Shown: positions 43,222 to 51,066 of the stretch, piece by piece
Position numbering within the stretch: position 1 is the first letter of the stretch
Layout of the letters: each line of letters starts with the position of its first letter
From: JAWPMT01 sp965267435
GTDB taxonomy: Bacteria > Bacteroidota > Bacteroidia > Cytophagales > Cyclobacteriaceae
Reading direction: 5' to 3'
NCBI GenBank assembly: GCA_965267435.1
Contig: OZ253960.1
Location: 6,758,001-6,822,000, forward strand
DNA length: 64,000 nucleotides
The notes under the pieces: generated by a model
Told to the model about the DNA's origin: nothing
Database searches by the model: none
What the model saw: the letters and a program-made list of their open reading frames with translations, nothing else
Translations under genes and position numbers: made by a program

Positions 43222-43442
43222 AGGTCCTCGGTGTTTTCGCTATTCAACAAGTATTTTGAGCCGATGGCTGCTAGTGCCACGAGTCCAGCAGTTGTCAATA
43301 TGCTGATCCAAAGGGTATAGGGCATACCCATCAGCATTGGTTTATATTTCCCAATGGTCAGGATGGCGGGTGAGAGGGTAGCCACTGTCAATAGTAGCGC
43401 AAGCGCAATGCAGAGATACCATCGTTGTTTGTTCTTATCCAT
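43218..43442 (-). CDS. Small two-helix partner of the SSS transporter (DUF3311-like)
   Basis: 74 aa. Two membrane helices (about 7-27 and 44-64) are joined by a loop with KYKPMLMGMPYTLW, matching the pattern of DUF3311-like accessory proteins of SSS transporters. It ends by overlapping the transporter start by 4 bases (atga) and starts 3 bases after the SDR gene, so stoichiometric translation is expected. The family match is by pattern only. Confidence 0.75.
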   Translation of the reverse strand: MDKNKQRWYLCIALALLLTVATLSPAILTIGKYKPMLMGMPYTLWISILTTAGLVALAAIGSKYLLNSENTEDL

Positions 43443-43445
43443 ATT

Positions 43446-44216
43446 TTATAATCTATTGACTGCCAATCCGCCGTCGACCATGATCACCTGCCCGGTCGAG
43501 TAGGGGAAGTCACCCTTGGCCAGTGAAGCAACTGCGAGGCCCACATCCTTTGGCAATCCCCACCGGGGCTGGAGGCACAGGCCATCGGCAATTAGCTTAT
43601 CATATTTTTCCTGCACGCCGGATGTCATGTCGGTACGAATGATGCCAGGCCGCACCTCGTATACCGGGATGCCATCAGCACCCAGGCGCACGGCGAACAG
43701 TTGAGTGACCATACCTATTCCCGCTTTGCTGATGCAATACTCTCCTCGATTGATGGAAGCAATCGCAGCGGAGATGGAAGAGACATTGATGATGCACCCT
43801 TCGAATTCCTTGTCGGCAGCCTTTTGCTCGAGCATCCAGTTGGCGGCGGCCTGCGTCAGGAAGAACACACCCTTCAGGTTGATGTCCATGACCCGGTCGT
43901 AGCTCTCCGTTGTCGTCTCCAGCAAGTCAAGACGCTCCTTCGGCGCGACTCCCGCATTATTGACAAGTACATTCAGGCTGCCTAGCTTCTCCCGAACATT
44001 CGTCAAGATCGACTGGCGATCGTCATCATCCCCGATATTGCCCTGACAGTAGATCACACGGACGCCCACATTGCTCAAGCCTTCCAACACGTCATCTACA
44101 TCAGCTTCGTCCCGCATCCCATTGATGGCGAGATCAAAGCCATTTTCGGCCAGTTGTTTCGCTATTCCGAGACCTATTCCTCTTGAGCCGCCGGTAACCA
44201 ATGCCACTTTTGCCAT
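43446..44216 (-). CDS. SDR oxidoreductase of the sugar-acid module (FabG-like)
   Basis: 256 aa classical SDR. NAD(P)-binding TGGSRGIGLG at 8-17, NNAG at about 90, catalytic Ser in NVSSISAA (about 145) and YCISK (about 160-164), C-terminal GQVIMVDGGLAVNRL. The family is labelled 3-ketoacyl-ACP reductase, but in sugar operons members oxidise or reduce keto-sugars. It lies 6 bases after the Gfo/Idh gene and 3 bases before the small membrane gene, consistent with the metabolic role of the module. Confidence 0.9.
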   Translation of the reverse strand: MAKVALVTGGSRGIGLGIAKQLAENGFDLAINGMRDEADVDDVLEGLSNVGVRVIYCQGNIGDDDDRQSILTNVREKLGSLNVLVNNAGVAPKERLDLLETTTESYDRVMDINLKGVFFLTQAAANWMLEQKAADKEFEGCIINVSSISAAIASINRGEYCISKAGIGMVTQLFAVRLGADGIPVYEVRPGIIRTDMTSGVQEKYDKLIADGLCLQPRWGLPKDVGLAVASLAKGDFPYSTGQVIMVDGGLAVNRL

Positions 44217-44222
44217 AAGAAA

Positions 44223-45374
44223 CTAAAGGTTAATCCAGGTCCTTTTTTTCCAGCTCTCAATACCTTTTTCCGCGAGCTGCACGCCTTTGGCACCCTCTTC
44301 CAGTGAATACCTAAATGGCTCGTCCAGCACCAGGTGCCTTAGGAAAAGCTCCCATTGTATTTTGAAGGCGTTGTCGAATACCTCCTGCTCCGGCACCTTG
44401 GCCCAGTCATCATAAAAATTGATTGGTTGAGGGATGTCGGGATTCCACACTGGTTTGGGTGTCGAGGAGTAGTGCTGCGTCCGGCAATCTCGGAGACCGG
44501 CCACCGCAGATCCCTTGGTGCCATCTACTTGTACCGTCAGCAGATCGTCGCGACGTACCCGCACGGTCCATGACGAGTTGAAGTGGGCGATCACACCATT
44601 GTCCAATTCAAAAGTCGCATAGGCCGCGTCTTCTGCTGTGCACTTGTAGGGGTTGCCTTGCTCATCAATCCGCTCTGGAATATGAATGGCTCCCAGGCAT
44701 GAAATCGCTTTGATCGATCCGAAAAGATTCGTGATGAGGTAGTGCCAGTGACTGACCATGTCCATGATGATACCACCACCTTCTTCTACTTTGTAGTTCC
44801 ACGATGGTCGCTGTGCCGGAATGCTGTGCCCCTCAAAAACCCAGTAACCGAACTCTCCACGAACAGATAGGATATCTCCGAGGAGGCCGCTCTCAATGAT
44901 CCTTCTCAGCTTGATCATTCCTGGCAGCCAGAGCTTGTCTTGTACCACTCCGTTTTTCACACCTTTCTCCGTGGCGAGTTTTGCCAGATCAAAGGCCTCT
45001 TGTGCATCAGCGGCGACCGGTTTCTCACAGTAGATATGCTTGCCTGCCTCGATGGCCTGACGGACGGCCTCCACCCGGCGGCCGGTTGTTTGCGCATCGA
45101 AGTAAACAGGGTAGCCCTCGTTGGACAGGGCTTCCTCAAGGCTCAAAGTATAGTTGGCGAAGCCGGTGATGTCACATAGGTGCTGGATCTTGACCTCGTT
45201 GCGCCCTACAAGAAGGGGATCAGGCATGATGGTTTCGGTCGGGCTAATTCTCACACCTCCCTGGTCTCTGATGGCCTGGATCGATCGAATCAAGTGTTGA
45301 TTGGTACCCATGCGGCCAGTAACCCCATTCATAATGATACCTACCCGATGTACTTTTTCTTTTGACATGGTCAT
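44223..45374 (-). CDS. Gfo/Idh/MocA oxidoreductase of the sugar-acid module
   Basis: 383 aa. NAD-binding Rossmann start at about residues 8-23 (VHRVGIIMNGVTGRMG) with a Gly-rich loop that differs from canonical GxGxxG, then ALIYCEKPVA (EKP motif) near 120 and the substrate-domain features GGGIIMDMVSHWHY. No export signal, so cytosolic. It overlaps the TIM-barrel gene by 4 bases (atga). A sugar or sugar-acid dehydrogenase is likely; the exact substrate cannot be named. Confidence 0.9.
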   Translation of the reverse strand: MTMSKEKVHRVGIIMNGVTGRMGTNQHLIRSIQAIRDQGGVRISPTETIMPDPLLVGRNEVKIQHLCDITGFANYTLSLEEALSNEGYPVYFDAQTTGRRVEAVRQAIEAGKHIYCEKPVAADAQEAFDLAKLATEKGVKNGVVQDKLWLPGMIKLRRIIESGLLGDILSVRGEFGYWVFEGHSIPAQRPSWNYKVEEGGGIIMDMVSHWHYLITNLFGSIKAISCLGAIHIPERIDEQGNPYKCTAEDAAYATFELDNGVIAHFNSSWTVRVRRDDLLTVQVDGTKGSAVAGLRDCRTQHYSSTPKPVWNPDIPQPINFYDDWAKVPEQEVFDNAFKIQWELFLRHLVLDEPFRYSLEEGAKGVQLAEKGIESWKKRTWINL

Positions 45375-46201
45375 TCCGTAGTTTTCATGGCTTTGTATGC
45401 GGAGATGATCATCTCCAGGAACTGGTCCTGGTCCATCTCCCAGTAAATATTGGAGAATATCTCCACTTCCTCATAACCGGAGAATCCCGTGTCTGCGACC
45501 CAGCCACCGATTTCATCCAGATTGATACATCCTTCTCCCATCAGGCCCCGATCATTGAGAAGGTCTACAGTGGGAGTCTTCCAGTCACAAATGTGATAGG
45601 CCATCAAATTGTCATTGGCACCACACCGCTTGATTTCTTTTTGAAGGTCGGGGTCCCACCAGAGGTGATACACATCCACGGCAATACCCACATAGGGTGA
45701 GTCGATCGATTCCGCGATGACGTTGGCCTGACCAAGCGTACTGATGGCCGAGCGGATATCGGCGTACATTGGATGCAGGGGTTCGATCGCCAACTTCACA
45801 CCCAATTGCTCCGCGAGGGGCAACAAGGATACGATCCCTTGTTCTATCTGCGATCGGGAAGTGCCCAGTGACTGCTCGGTGGACGATCCGCAAACGAGTA
45901 CGACGTGAGGAGCGCCTACTTCTGCCGCTTGTTCCATTGCCAGTTTGTTATCATCAATCGCTGCCATGCGTTGTGTGGCTGAGGGGTGGGGAAAGAAGCC
46001 TCCGCGGACGAGGGAGACCACTTCGAGCCCATGATCTTCCACGATCTGTCGAACTTCCGATGGCTTGTTTTCCTCAAAGACATTGCGCCAGATAGATATG
46101 CCTTTGACACCTGCAGCTGAGAACTTGGCGGCCGCTTCCTGAATAGACCAGGGTTTGGTGGTAATCGTGTGGATACACAGCTTGTCGAGATCGCCAGCCA
46201 T
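45371..46201 (-). CDS. Xylose-isomerase-like TIM-barrel protein
   Basis: 276 aa from the ATG at 46201, two bases after the GH88-like stop; the GTG at 46219 would make a 16-base overlap. The AP-endonuclease-2/xylose isomerase fold is shown by metal-binding Glu in IEPLHP, Asp in VDVYHLWWD, His in YHICDWK and Glu in EEVEIFS. Such proteins are sugar epimerases, isomerases or 3-keto-glycoside-processing enzymes. No signal peptide. Tight coupling on both sides shows it belongs to the module. Confidence 0.88.
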   Translation of the reverse strand: MAGDLDKLCIHTITTKPWSIQEAAAKFSAAGVKGISIWRNVFEENKPSEVRQIVEDHGLEVVSLVRGGFFPHPSATQRMAAIDDNKLAMEQAAEVGAPHVVLVCGSSTEQSLGTSRSQIEQGIVSLLPLAEQLGVKLAIEPLHPMYADIRSAISTLGQANVIAESIDSPYVGIAVDVYHLWWDPDLQKEIKRCGANDNLMAYHICDWKTPTVDLLNDRGLMGEGCINLDEIGGWVADTGFSGYEEVEIFSNIYWEMDQDQFLEMIISAYKAMKTTE

Positions 46202-46203
46202 TG

Positions 46204-47586
46204 CTATTGTTTTAGGCACCCGAAGAAGGTGTAGTAAGGCTCATTCACACGGATTTTTTGTAGGAAGATTGCCAGCTCCCTGACATGATAATCTCCCCAC
46301 ATACTCGACTCACCATTGGCCGCCTGATTCGGGTTGGGTCGATGGTCCCACCCATTGGGTTCGTGATAGATCGAGTGCAAGATCATGCCCTGATGCTGTG
46401 GGTCCGTACTGAGATAGGGTTCCTGGAGCAGTGAGCTAGTGACTGTGAGTCCAGCTGCCCAATATTTTTCTGCCGATTCATCCTGTTTCTCCTGCAGGTA
46501 CTTGCCCAGACGCAAGAGTCCTTGTGCACCAATCGCCGCCGCAGAACTATCGATGGGTTCGTAGGGATTGTACGGGTCGGAAGTTTTCGACTGATAGTCA
46601 CCTAGCTTGTGCAACTGAGGTGCGCCAGTGTCCCAATAGGGGATGCCATCCAATGGCGTATTGTCAATAAAGAAGTCGCAAGTAGCTTTCGCGGCCTTGA
46701 GCATCCAGCCTTCGATAGCTTGTCTGCTGCCTAGCTCTGCCGGCAGTTCGTCATCTGCCACCGTCGCGAGAAACTCCAATTCCTCTGCAAAGCCGACCAT
46801 TGCCCAAGCCAGCCCTCGGGTCCATGTTGTGAAGCCACTAAAGCCCTGCTGGGCGTTGGGGCAACGGAAGTTGCCATCAGTCGTATTGAAAATGCTTTCG
46901 TGAGCGGTTCGCCCCCATACGTCGTATTGGTCACGGCCCTCGCCGTAATAAACGGAGTAGTCTGCCGTCGCCTTGATGTGGGTGAGTGCCCGCTCCAGTA
47001 GGCTGTGTTTCACGTCATTCTCCGCATGGAGCGCATGCCCCAGTCCATGAGCAACCATCAAAATCCGGCATGAGCGGATCGTATCCACGAAAAGTGAGTG
47101 CGGCCCATTGAAAGAATGGATATAGCCTCCGCCTTGAATCGGTGTCCACCGGCTGGCCTGCACCGCCCCAGAGATCTTGATCGCCAGTTCGTAAAAATGG
47201 GCCTCCCATTCGTTTCTCTCTATTTTCCCCTCGCGCAGTAGGCGCAGCAAGTTGCCGTAGGTACTGAGGTTATTGAAGCCATGATCGTGTACACCAATGT
47301 GGCTAACGTGAGGCGCCATTGCTCCCACGGTGTTGTCTCGGCCGATGGTTAGGAATTGCTCGTCTCCCGTCGCATCGTACTGTAGGACCGCTGAGCCATA
47401 CTGGAATCCCTGAGTCCACTCGGTCCACCCACGCGTGGAATACTGGCCATTGACAGTAAAGACCGGAGCGCCGAGCGCCTTGTCAAACTGCTTTTCGATC
47501 AGGTGGATTTTCTCCCCGGAGAGTTGCCAAAATTTGTCGAGTTTGCCAGCGAGAGAGGAGACCTCGAGTGTCTTGTCAATGTGCAT
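46204..47586 (-). CDS. GH88-like unsaturated uronyl hydrolase
   Basis: 460 aa alpha/alpha-barrel. Matches GH88 features: TTWTRGLAWAMVGF (near residue 255), DNTPLDGIPYWDTGAP (about 315-330), DSSAAAIGAQGLLRLGKYL (about 348), and an upstream Asp/His-rich region (VSHIGVHDHGF, about 95). GH88 removes 4,5-unsaturated uronic acids left by polysaccharide lyases through vinyl-ether hydration. No signal peptide is visible, so it acts inside the cell. First gene of the six-gene module. GH105 or AGE-type are less likely alternatives. Confidence 0.8.
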   Translation of the reverse strand: MHIDKTLEVSSLAGKLDKFWQLSGEKIHLIEKQFDKALGAPVFTVNGQYSTRGWTEWTQGFQYGSAVLQYDATGDEQFLTIGRDNTVGAMAPHVSHIGVHDHGFNNLSTYGNLLRLLREGKIERNEWEAHFYELAIKISGAVQASRWTPIQGGGYIHSFNGPHSLFVDTIRSCRILMVAHGLGHALHAENDVKHSLLERALTHIKATADYSVYYGEGRDQYDVWGRTAHESIFNTTDGNFRCPNAQQGFSGFTTWTRGLAWAMVGFAEELEFLATVADDELPAELGSRQAIEGWMLKAAKATCDFFIDNTPLDGIPYWDTGAPQLHKLGDYQSKTSDPYNPYEPIDSSAAAIGAQGLLRLGKYLQEKQDESAEKYWAAGLTVTSSLLQEPYLSTDPQHQGMILHSIYHEPNGWDHRPNPNQAANGESSMWGDYHVRELAIFLQKIRVNEPYYTFFGCLKQ

Positions 47587-47918
47587 GGGTATGCAGTAAG
47601 TAGTCTTTGGGTTAGTAAAAAAATACGGCTTTCCAGCTTGTACAATCTACATAAATCAACTCAATAATTGAGGCTTTGCGGCGAGCGTTCGAAATGCTCT
47701 GCGGATAATAACGATTCCGGTAACGCTCCCGCTCATTTCAGCGATGAATGGATGCACGGTCCCTTCATAGGTTGGGCGCTCTATCCTTGGTTTGTGGCAC
47801 GCAAACCAAATGGTGAGCTACAGGATTCGGTCTGTGAGCCACAGACCTAGGGCAGTAGATTGATGAACTATGAGACTTCCTAAGTTTTTGAAACTTCGGA
47901 AGTCTGTTGTAATTGAAG
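47587..47918. other. Noncoding stretch with a palindrome cluster at the module's upstream edge
   Basis: 332 bases between the GH88-like gene and the cupin gene. No gene found. From 47787 to 47904 three hairpins sit close together: ttggtttg...caaaccaa (8-bp stem, about 47785-47807), the perfect ggtctgtg-agc-cacagacc (47829-47847), and a 14-bp stem with one mismatch and a 3-base loop (47874-47887 with 47891-47904). The last would end cupin transcripts read leftward, without a T tract. The left half (47587-47780) must hold the module's promoter. Confidence 0.6.
47785..47904. repeat. Cluster of three palindromic hairpins (REP-like)
   Basis: Three independent inverted repeats lie within 120 bases; the middle one (ggtctgtg/cacagacc) is perfect and the first two share a gtttgtg/gtctgtg-ggc core. 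This pattern resembles palindromic intergenic repeats of other Cytophagales, based on general recollection rather than a search. Confidence 0.6.
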
Positions 47919-48311
47919 TCACTTATCAAAGAAAACCACGAGTGTGATATCCTCCTCAATGTCCACGAACCGATGATCTACTTCGGCCTTGACAAATAGG
48001 ATACTCCCCGCGGTCACCTCTTCAGTTTGACCATCGGCGGTGAACTTGGCTTTTCCTGAGACTACATAGTACACTTCATCCGTGTCGTGCGCGGGTTGGC
48101 CGTCTTCGGAGCCAGCCTTGAGGCTGTAGATGCCGGCGAGTACGTTTTCGCCCTGGAAGAACGGTAGCCACGGCCGGCCGCTTTCTTGCATTGTTGCCTG
48201 CAGGTCCGTGAGTTGGAAAGAGGCAAAGGCAGGGTCTGCCTCATCTTGAGCGGTGCCGGCAAAAGTGATGAAAATGATGGCCAATAGGGAAAAGATCAGT
48301 TTTGACTTCAT
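47919..48311 (-). CDS. Secreted cupin-domain protein
   Basis: 130 aa from the ATG at 48311. A signal peptide (MKSKLIFSLLAIIFITFAGTAQ) is followed by one small cupin barrel: AHDTDEVYYVVSGKAKFTADG near residue 70-92 and HRFVDIEEDITLVVFF near the end, keeping Glu/His metal-ligand positions. The role may be metal- or sugar-binding in the periplasm. It is 74 bases downstream of modA on the same strand, but whether they are co-transcribed is uncertain. Confidence 0.82.
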   Translation of the reverse strand: MKSKLIFSLLAIIFITFAGTAQDEADPAFASFQLTDLQATMQESGRPWLPFFQGENVLAGIYSLKAGSEDGQPAHDTDEVYYVVSGKAKFTADGQTEEVTAGSILFVKAEVDHRFVDIEEDITLVVFFDK

Positions 48312-48384
48312 GGGATTTTTGGTTGGGTTATGTACTTGCAAACACACCTGACAAGGCGGAAACACCTAGTGGTGCAGAGACAAT

Positions 48385-49188
48385 TTAATTCGTAAGAGGT
48401 ACCCTGCCTTTGTCGGCAGGCAGGTCGTTGTCCAGCAAATAGCCATGTTGTTTTAATATTTCACGGGCTCTGTGCGATACCATGAACTGCCGGAACTTCT
48501 CCGCCTTGTCGGGGACTTTGCTGCTTTTGAGTATCACCATTGCTTGCGGAAGGGAAAGTCGGTGTGCGCCGGGAGGGCTGGACCACGACCCCTTGTTTCT
48601 CAGCTCGGGGGAACGGACTGTAGATAGCGAAGTAAACCCAACATCCGCCACCCCAGTGGTCACGAATTGATTGACCTGCGCGATGCTCTCACCGAATACA
48701 AGTTTGCTCTGCACCTGCTCCAAAAGGTCATGCTGCTGCAAAATCACCTCTGCTGCTCTGCCGTAGGGGGCCAATTTGGGGTTGGCGATCGCGATTTTCT
48801 GGATGTCCCGATCAGTCAGGTCATCCAATGAAGGGGTGCCATTGATGGCCATGGTCCAAAGTACCACCTGCCCACCTCCATAAACTTGTGGAGGAGCTAC
48901 ACAAAGATCCTGTTCGTATAGCCTATTGGGGTAGTCGGTGTCAGCAGAGACAAATACATCGAAGGGAGCCCCATTCATGATTTGTGCGCTGAGTTTACCA
49001 GACGAGCCGACGATGATTTGACAGGGAATATTGCTTTCCTTTTCAAATTGCTCTACCAACTCCGCCATGGCGTACTGGACGCTGGCAGCGCAAGCAATGG
49101 TCAGGCTCTTCTCATGTAATGACGAAGAGCATCCCAGTACTCCAAGAGTGGCGACCATTAACCAGGCGCTGGGCTTCAAGGATCTCAA
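48385..49188 (-). CDS. modA: Molybdate-binding lipoprotein
   Basis: 267 aa. A lipobox (GVLGC, Cys20) anchors it to the membrane. It is the periplasmic oxyanion receptor of the ABC system: LTIACAASVQYAMAELVEQFEKESN at the start, GSSGKLSAQIMNGAPFDVFVSAD (ligand loop) near residue 62-84, and the later NQFVTTGVADVGFTS. It lies on the same strand as modB/modC but 6.6 kb upstream of the Mop gene, with the cupin gene and the sugar-acid module in between. It overlaps the AKR gene by 4 bases. Confidence 0.93.
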   Translation of the reverse strand: MRSLKPSAWLMVATLGVLGCSSSLHEKSLTIACAASVQYAMAELVEQFEKESNIPCQIIVGSSGKLSAQIMNGAPFDVFVSADTDYPNRLYEQDLCVAPPQVYGGGQVVLWTMAINGTPSLDDLTDRDIQKIAIANPKLAPYGRAAEVILQQHDLLEQVQSKLVFGESIAQVNQFVTTGVADVGFTSLSTVRSPELRNKGSWSSPPGAHRLSLPQAMVILKSSKVPDKAEKFRQFMVSHRAREILKQHGYLLDNDLPADKGRVPLTN

Positions 49189-50018
49189 AAGTTGAAGTTG
49201 TCAGGATCTGGCCCAATTCGTCTACCCTGGTCCAGTCCGTCGATCTGGGCCATGTCTTCACCAGAAAGCTCGAAGTCGAAGATATCGGCGTTGCCTTCGA
49301 TGCGTTCCTTTTTCGTGCTCTTGGGGATCGTGACCACGCCTTTTTGCAGGTTCCATCGCAGCACAATCTGCGCTTCGCTCTTACTGTATTTTGAGGCCAG
49401 CTCGTTGAGCGTCTCTATTTGGAAGATTTCTCCACGCATCAAGGGAGCCCATGCTTCATACTGGATGCCCTTGTCGACGCAAAAGTCCACCAGGTCCTGC
49501 TGCAGCAGGTGTGGATGAAACTCCATTTGGTTGACAGTAGGAACAACTTCGGCAATCGGCAACAGGTCTTCAAGGTGGTGCTGGAGGAAGTTGCTGACGC
49601 CGATGGCCCTCACTTTGCCCTCCCGACAAAGTTGCTCGAAAGCACGCCATGTGTCTTGGTATTTGCCTACCACCGGCCAGTGAACGAGGTAGAGGTCGAG
49701 GTAGTCCATCTTCAGTTTTCGCAGACTATCCTCGCAGGCCCGAATGGCCTTTTCGTATCCCTGATCGCTGTTCCAACATTTGGACGTCACAAAGACGTCG
49801 TCCCGAGATAGGCTACTTTGGCGGATGGCCTGCCCGACGCCTTCTTCATTTTTGTAAAACGCTGCTGTGTCTATGTGTCGATACCCATACTCCAGGGCGT
49901 ATCTGATAGCATTGATGACTTCGGCTCCTTCCTTGGACTGGAAGACACCGAGACCGAAATAGGGCATTTCGACGCCGTTGTTCAGTGAGACGGTTCCCTG
50001 CAGGTTTGAGATTTGCAT
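49185..50018 (-). CDS. Aldo/keto reductase
   Basis: 277 aa from the ATG at 50018 (the longer frame adds 29 unlikely residues). TIM-barrel AKR with the catalytic tetrad: Asp and Tyr in HIDTAAFYKNE, Lys in VTSKCWN, His in YLVHWPV; cofactor site IPKSTKKERIEGN. Likely NADPH-dependent reduction of aldehydes or keto sugars. It shares a 4-base overlap with modA, so both are co-transcribed, though the functions look unrelated. Confidence 0.93.
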   Translation of the reverse strand: MQISNLQGTVSLNNGVEMPYFGLGVFQSKEGAEVINAIRYALEYGYRHIDTAAFYKNEEGVGQAIRQSSLSRDDVFVTSKCWNSDQGYEKAIRACEDSLRKLKMDYLDLYLVHWPVVGKYQDTWRAFEQLCREGKVRAIGVSNFLQHHLEDLLPIAEVVPTVNQMEFHPHLLQQDLVDFCVDKGIQYEAWAPLMRGEIFQIETLNELASKYSKSEAQIVLRWNLQKGVVTIPKSTKKERIEGNADIFDFELSGEDMAQIDGLDQGRRIGPDPDNFNF

Positions 50019-50139
50019 AGGGGCGAATTTAGTGACTCGCGAGTAAGTGATCAGTGAATTGGTGACTAGTGTCCGAGTGATCCATGAACGAGAGCTGTTC
50101 GCCACCCATGACTAATTGCTATTTGACTGGTCCCTAAAT

Positions 50140-50217
50140 GGCCGGAAGGCTAGGTCGGTAACCAAGCAAGACTGTGCGGATGCTTGCGGGGCGAAGGGTG
50201 CCGACAGCCGCGAGGGA
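50140..50217 (+). repeat. Copy B of a 78-bp dispersed repeat
   Basis: Inverted counterpart of 32231-32308 with about 85% identity by eye; identical core ggtgccgacagccgcgagg near the right end. It lies directly before the stem-loop at 50222-50282, which copy A lacks. Confidence 0.75.
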
Positions 50218-50221
50218 GGTA

Positions 50222-50282
50222 CCGTGAAGGAGAGAGTCCGAAGTGCTAAGATCAGCAGTGGTTGCGCTCTCTCGCTTCACGG
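50222..50282 (+). ncRNA. Possible structured RNA: long stem-loop
   Basis: The arms ccgtgaaggagagag (50222-50236) and ctctctcgcttcacgg (50267-50282) pair with one bulged base around a 30-base loop. It abuts the 78-bp repeat. The same tctctcgcttcac string also occurs in the 23.3-23.9-kb region on the other strand. Only secondary-structure evidence; transcription is unproven. Confidence 0.35.
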
Positions 50283-50360
50283 GAAGTGAGGAGGGCTTGC
50301 GGGCTGGTAGTGGGATACGTCCTGGACACCTCAGAGAGGAGTTCTTCCTTAGAGGACATA

Positions 50361-50390
50361 AAAAAAGGACTACCATTTGGTAGCCCTTTT
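50361..50390 (-). terminator. Rho-independent terminator after the pseudo-receiver gene
   Basis: On the minus strand a 12-bp stem (50363-50374 with 50379-50390, one G-T pair) has a 4-base loop and is followed by a T run. It lies 31 bases beyond the stop of the pseudo-receiver gene. Confidence 0.85.
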
Positions 50391-50421
50391 CCTGGCGGTG
50401 TAAATCTATACTGGTGGATCT

Positions 50422-50853
50422 TTAGAACTTTATAGTCTTGGAGACGTCAGCGACTGATGTCATATTCATTCGCTCGAGCTGTGCCATCACAGCTGCCAAA
50501 ATTCTCTTTTCGAGGCCTTCATCGTCAATGGGCTCGGCGACGTAGTCGTAAGCACCCAGGATCTTGGCGTCTCTTCTGCGCAGGGCGCTGTATCCCTGAT
50601 CATAGACAAGAACGGGAACCTGCTCGGGGATGTCCTTGCAAAACTTGACCAACTCATCGTAGATGGGAACCATCAGTCCGGCGCAAGTGATGAACAAAGT
50701 GGGAAGTCGGTGGCCATGCTGCATTCGGTACTGAAGACCTGCGATGGCTTCTTCCTGGTTTTCATACTGAGTCACATGTATGTCCAGAGCTTCCAGTGCC
50801 TTATTGAAAGGTGAAAATCCTATGGTCGCTATTTCTGTCTTAAAGGTTGTCAT
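50422..50853 (-). CDS. Pseudo-receiver-like protein (degenerate response regulator fold)
   Basis: 143 aa from the ATG at 50853 (a longer frame starting at 50979 looks spurious). The pattern follows a CheY-type receiver: TEIATIGFSPFNKALEAL, RLPTLFITCAGLMVPIYDELVKFC, QVPVLVYDQGYSALRRRDAKILGAYDYVAEPIDDEGLEKRIL. The phospho-acceptor Asp and the conserved Lys are not at the expected places (FITCAG, AEPID), so phosphorylation is unlikely. It could be a binding partner or regulator that works by interaction. No gene neighbours indicate a pathway. Confidence 0.65.
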   Translation of the reverse strand: MTTFKTEIATIGFSPFNKALEALDIHVTQYENQEEAIAGLQYRMQHGHRLPTLFITCAGLMVPIYDELVKFCKDIPEQVPVLVYDQGYSALRRRDAKILGAYDYVAEPIDDEGLEKRILAAVMAQLERMNMTSVADVSKTIKF

Positions 50854-51066
50854 GTTCTTCACTTCTGTTAGTCGTTTATTCGTCTCTGCTGGTATAATTC
50901 GAAGGTATATTGATAGAATCGAGTGCGACCTTGGAAATAGATGAGTGGGACTGATTTGTCGATTTTTGGTTATTGGCATCGACGAATGACCTTAGGATTT
51001 TCGAGGCCTGGAAATCTATACGCCCTGCACACTTAAATTATTTTTGTTTTTCAACAAAATTGCAGT

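Larger units (their letters stand above)
50019..50421. other. Noncoding stretch with dispersed repeat, long stem-loop and terminator
   Basis: 403 bases without a gene. Parts: 50140-50217, copy B of the 78-bp repeat; 50222-50282, a long stem-loop with a 15-bp stem (50222-50236 with 50267-50282, one bulged base); 50361-50390, terminator for the pseudo-receiver gene on the minus strand. The 50030-50080 part is rich in short agtga-type repeats. The region may produce a structured RNA, but no promoter is visible. Confidence 0.5.

Noticed and set aside
47668..47850. 60-codon plus-strand ORF near the palindrome cluster
   Set aside because: Palindromes explain the sequence; no ribosome-binding site or family features.
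47785..47904. tRNA or riboswitch in the palindrome cluster
   Set aside because: The three stems do not form a cloverleaf, and no anticodon loop or CCA end is visible.
50134..50376. 80-codon minus-strand ORF over the 50.1-kb repeat and stem-loop
   Set aside because: It is open only because the region is GC-rich; the repeat counterpart at 32.2 kb is not open in the same frame.
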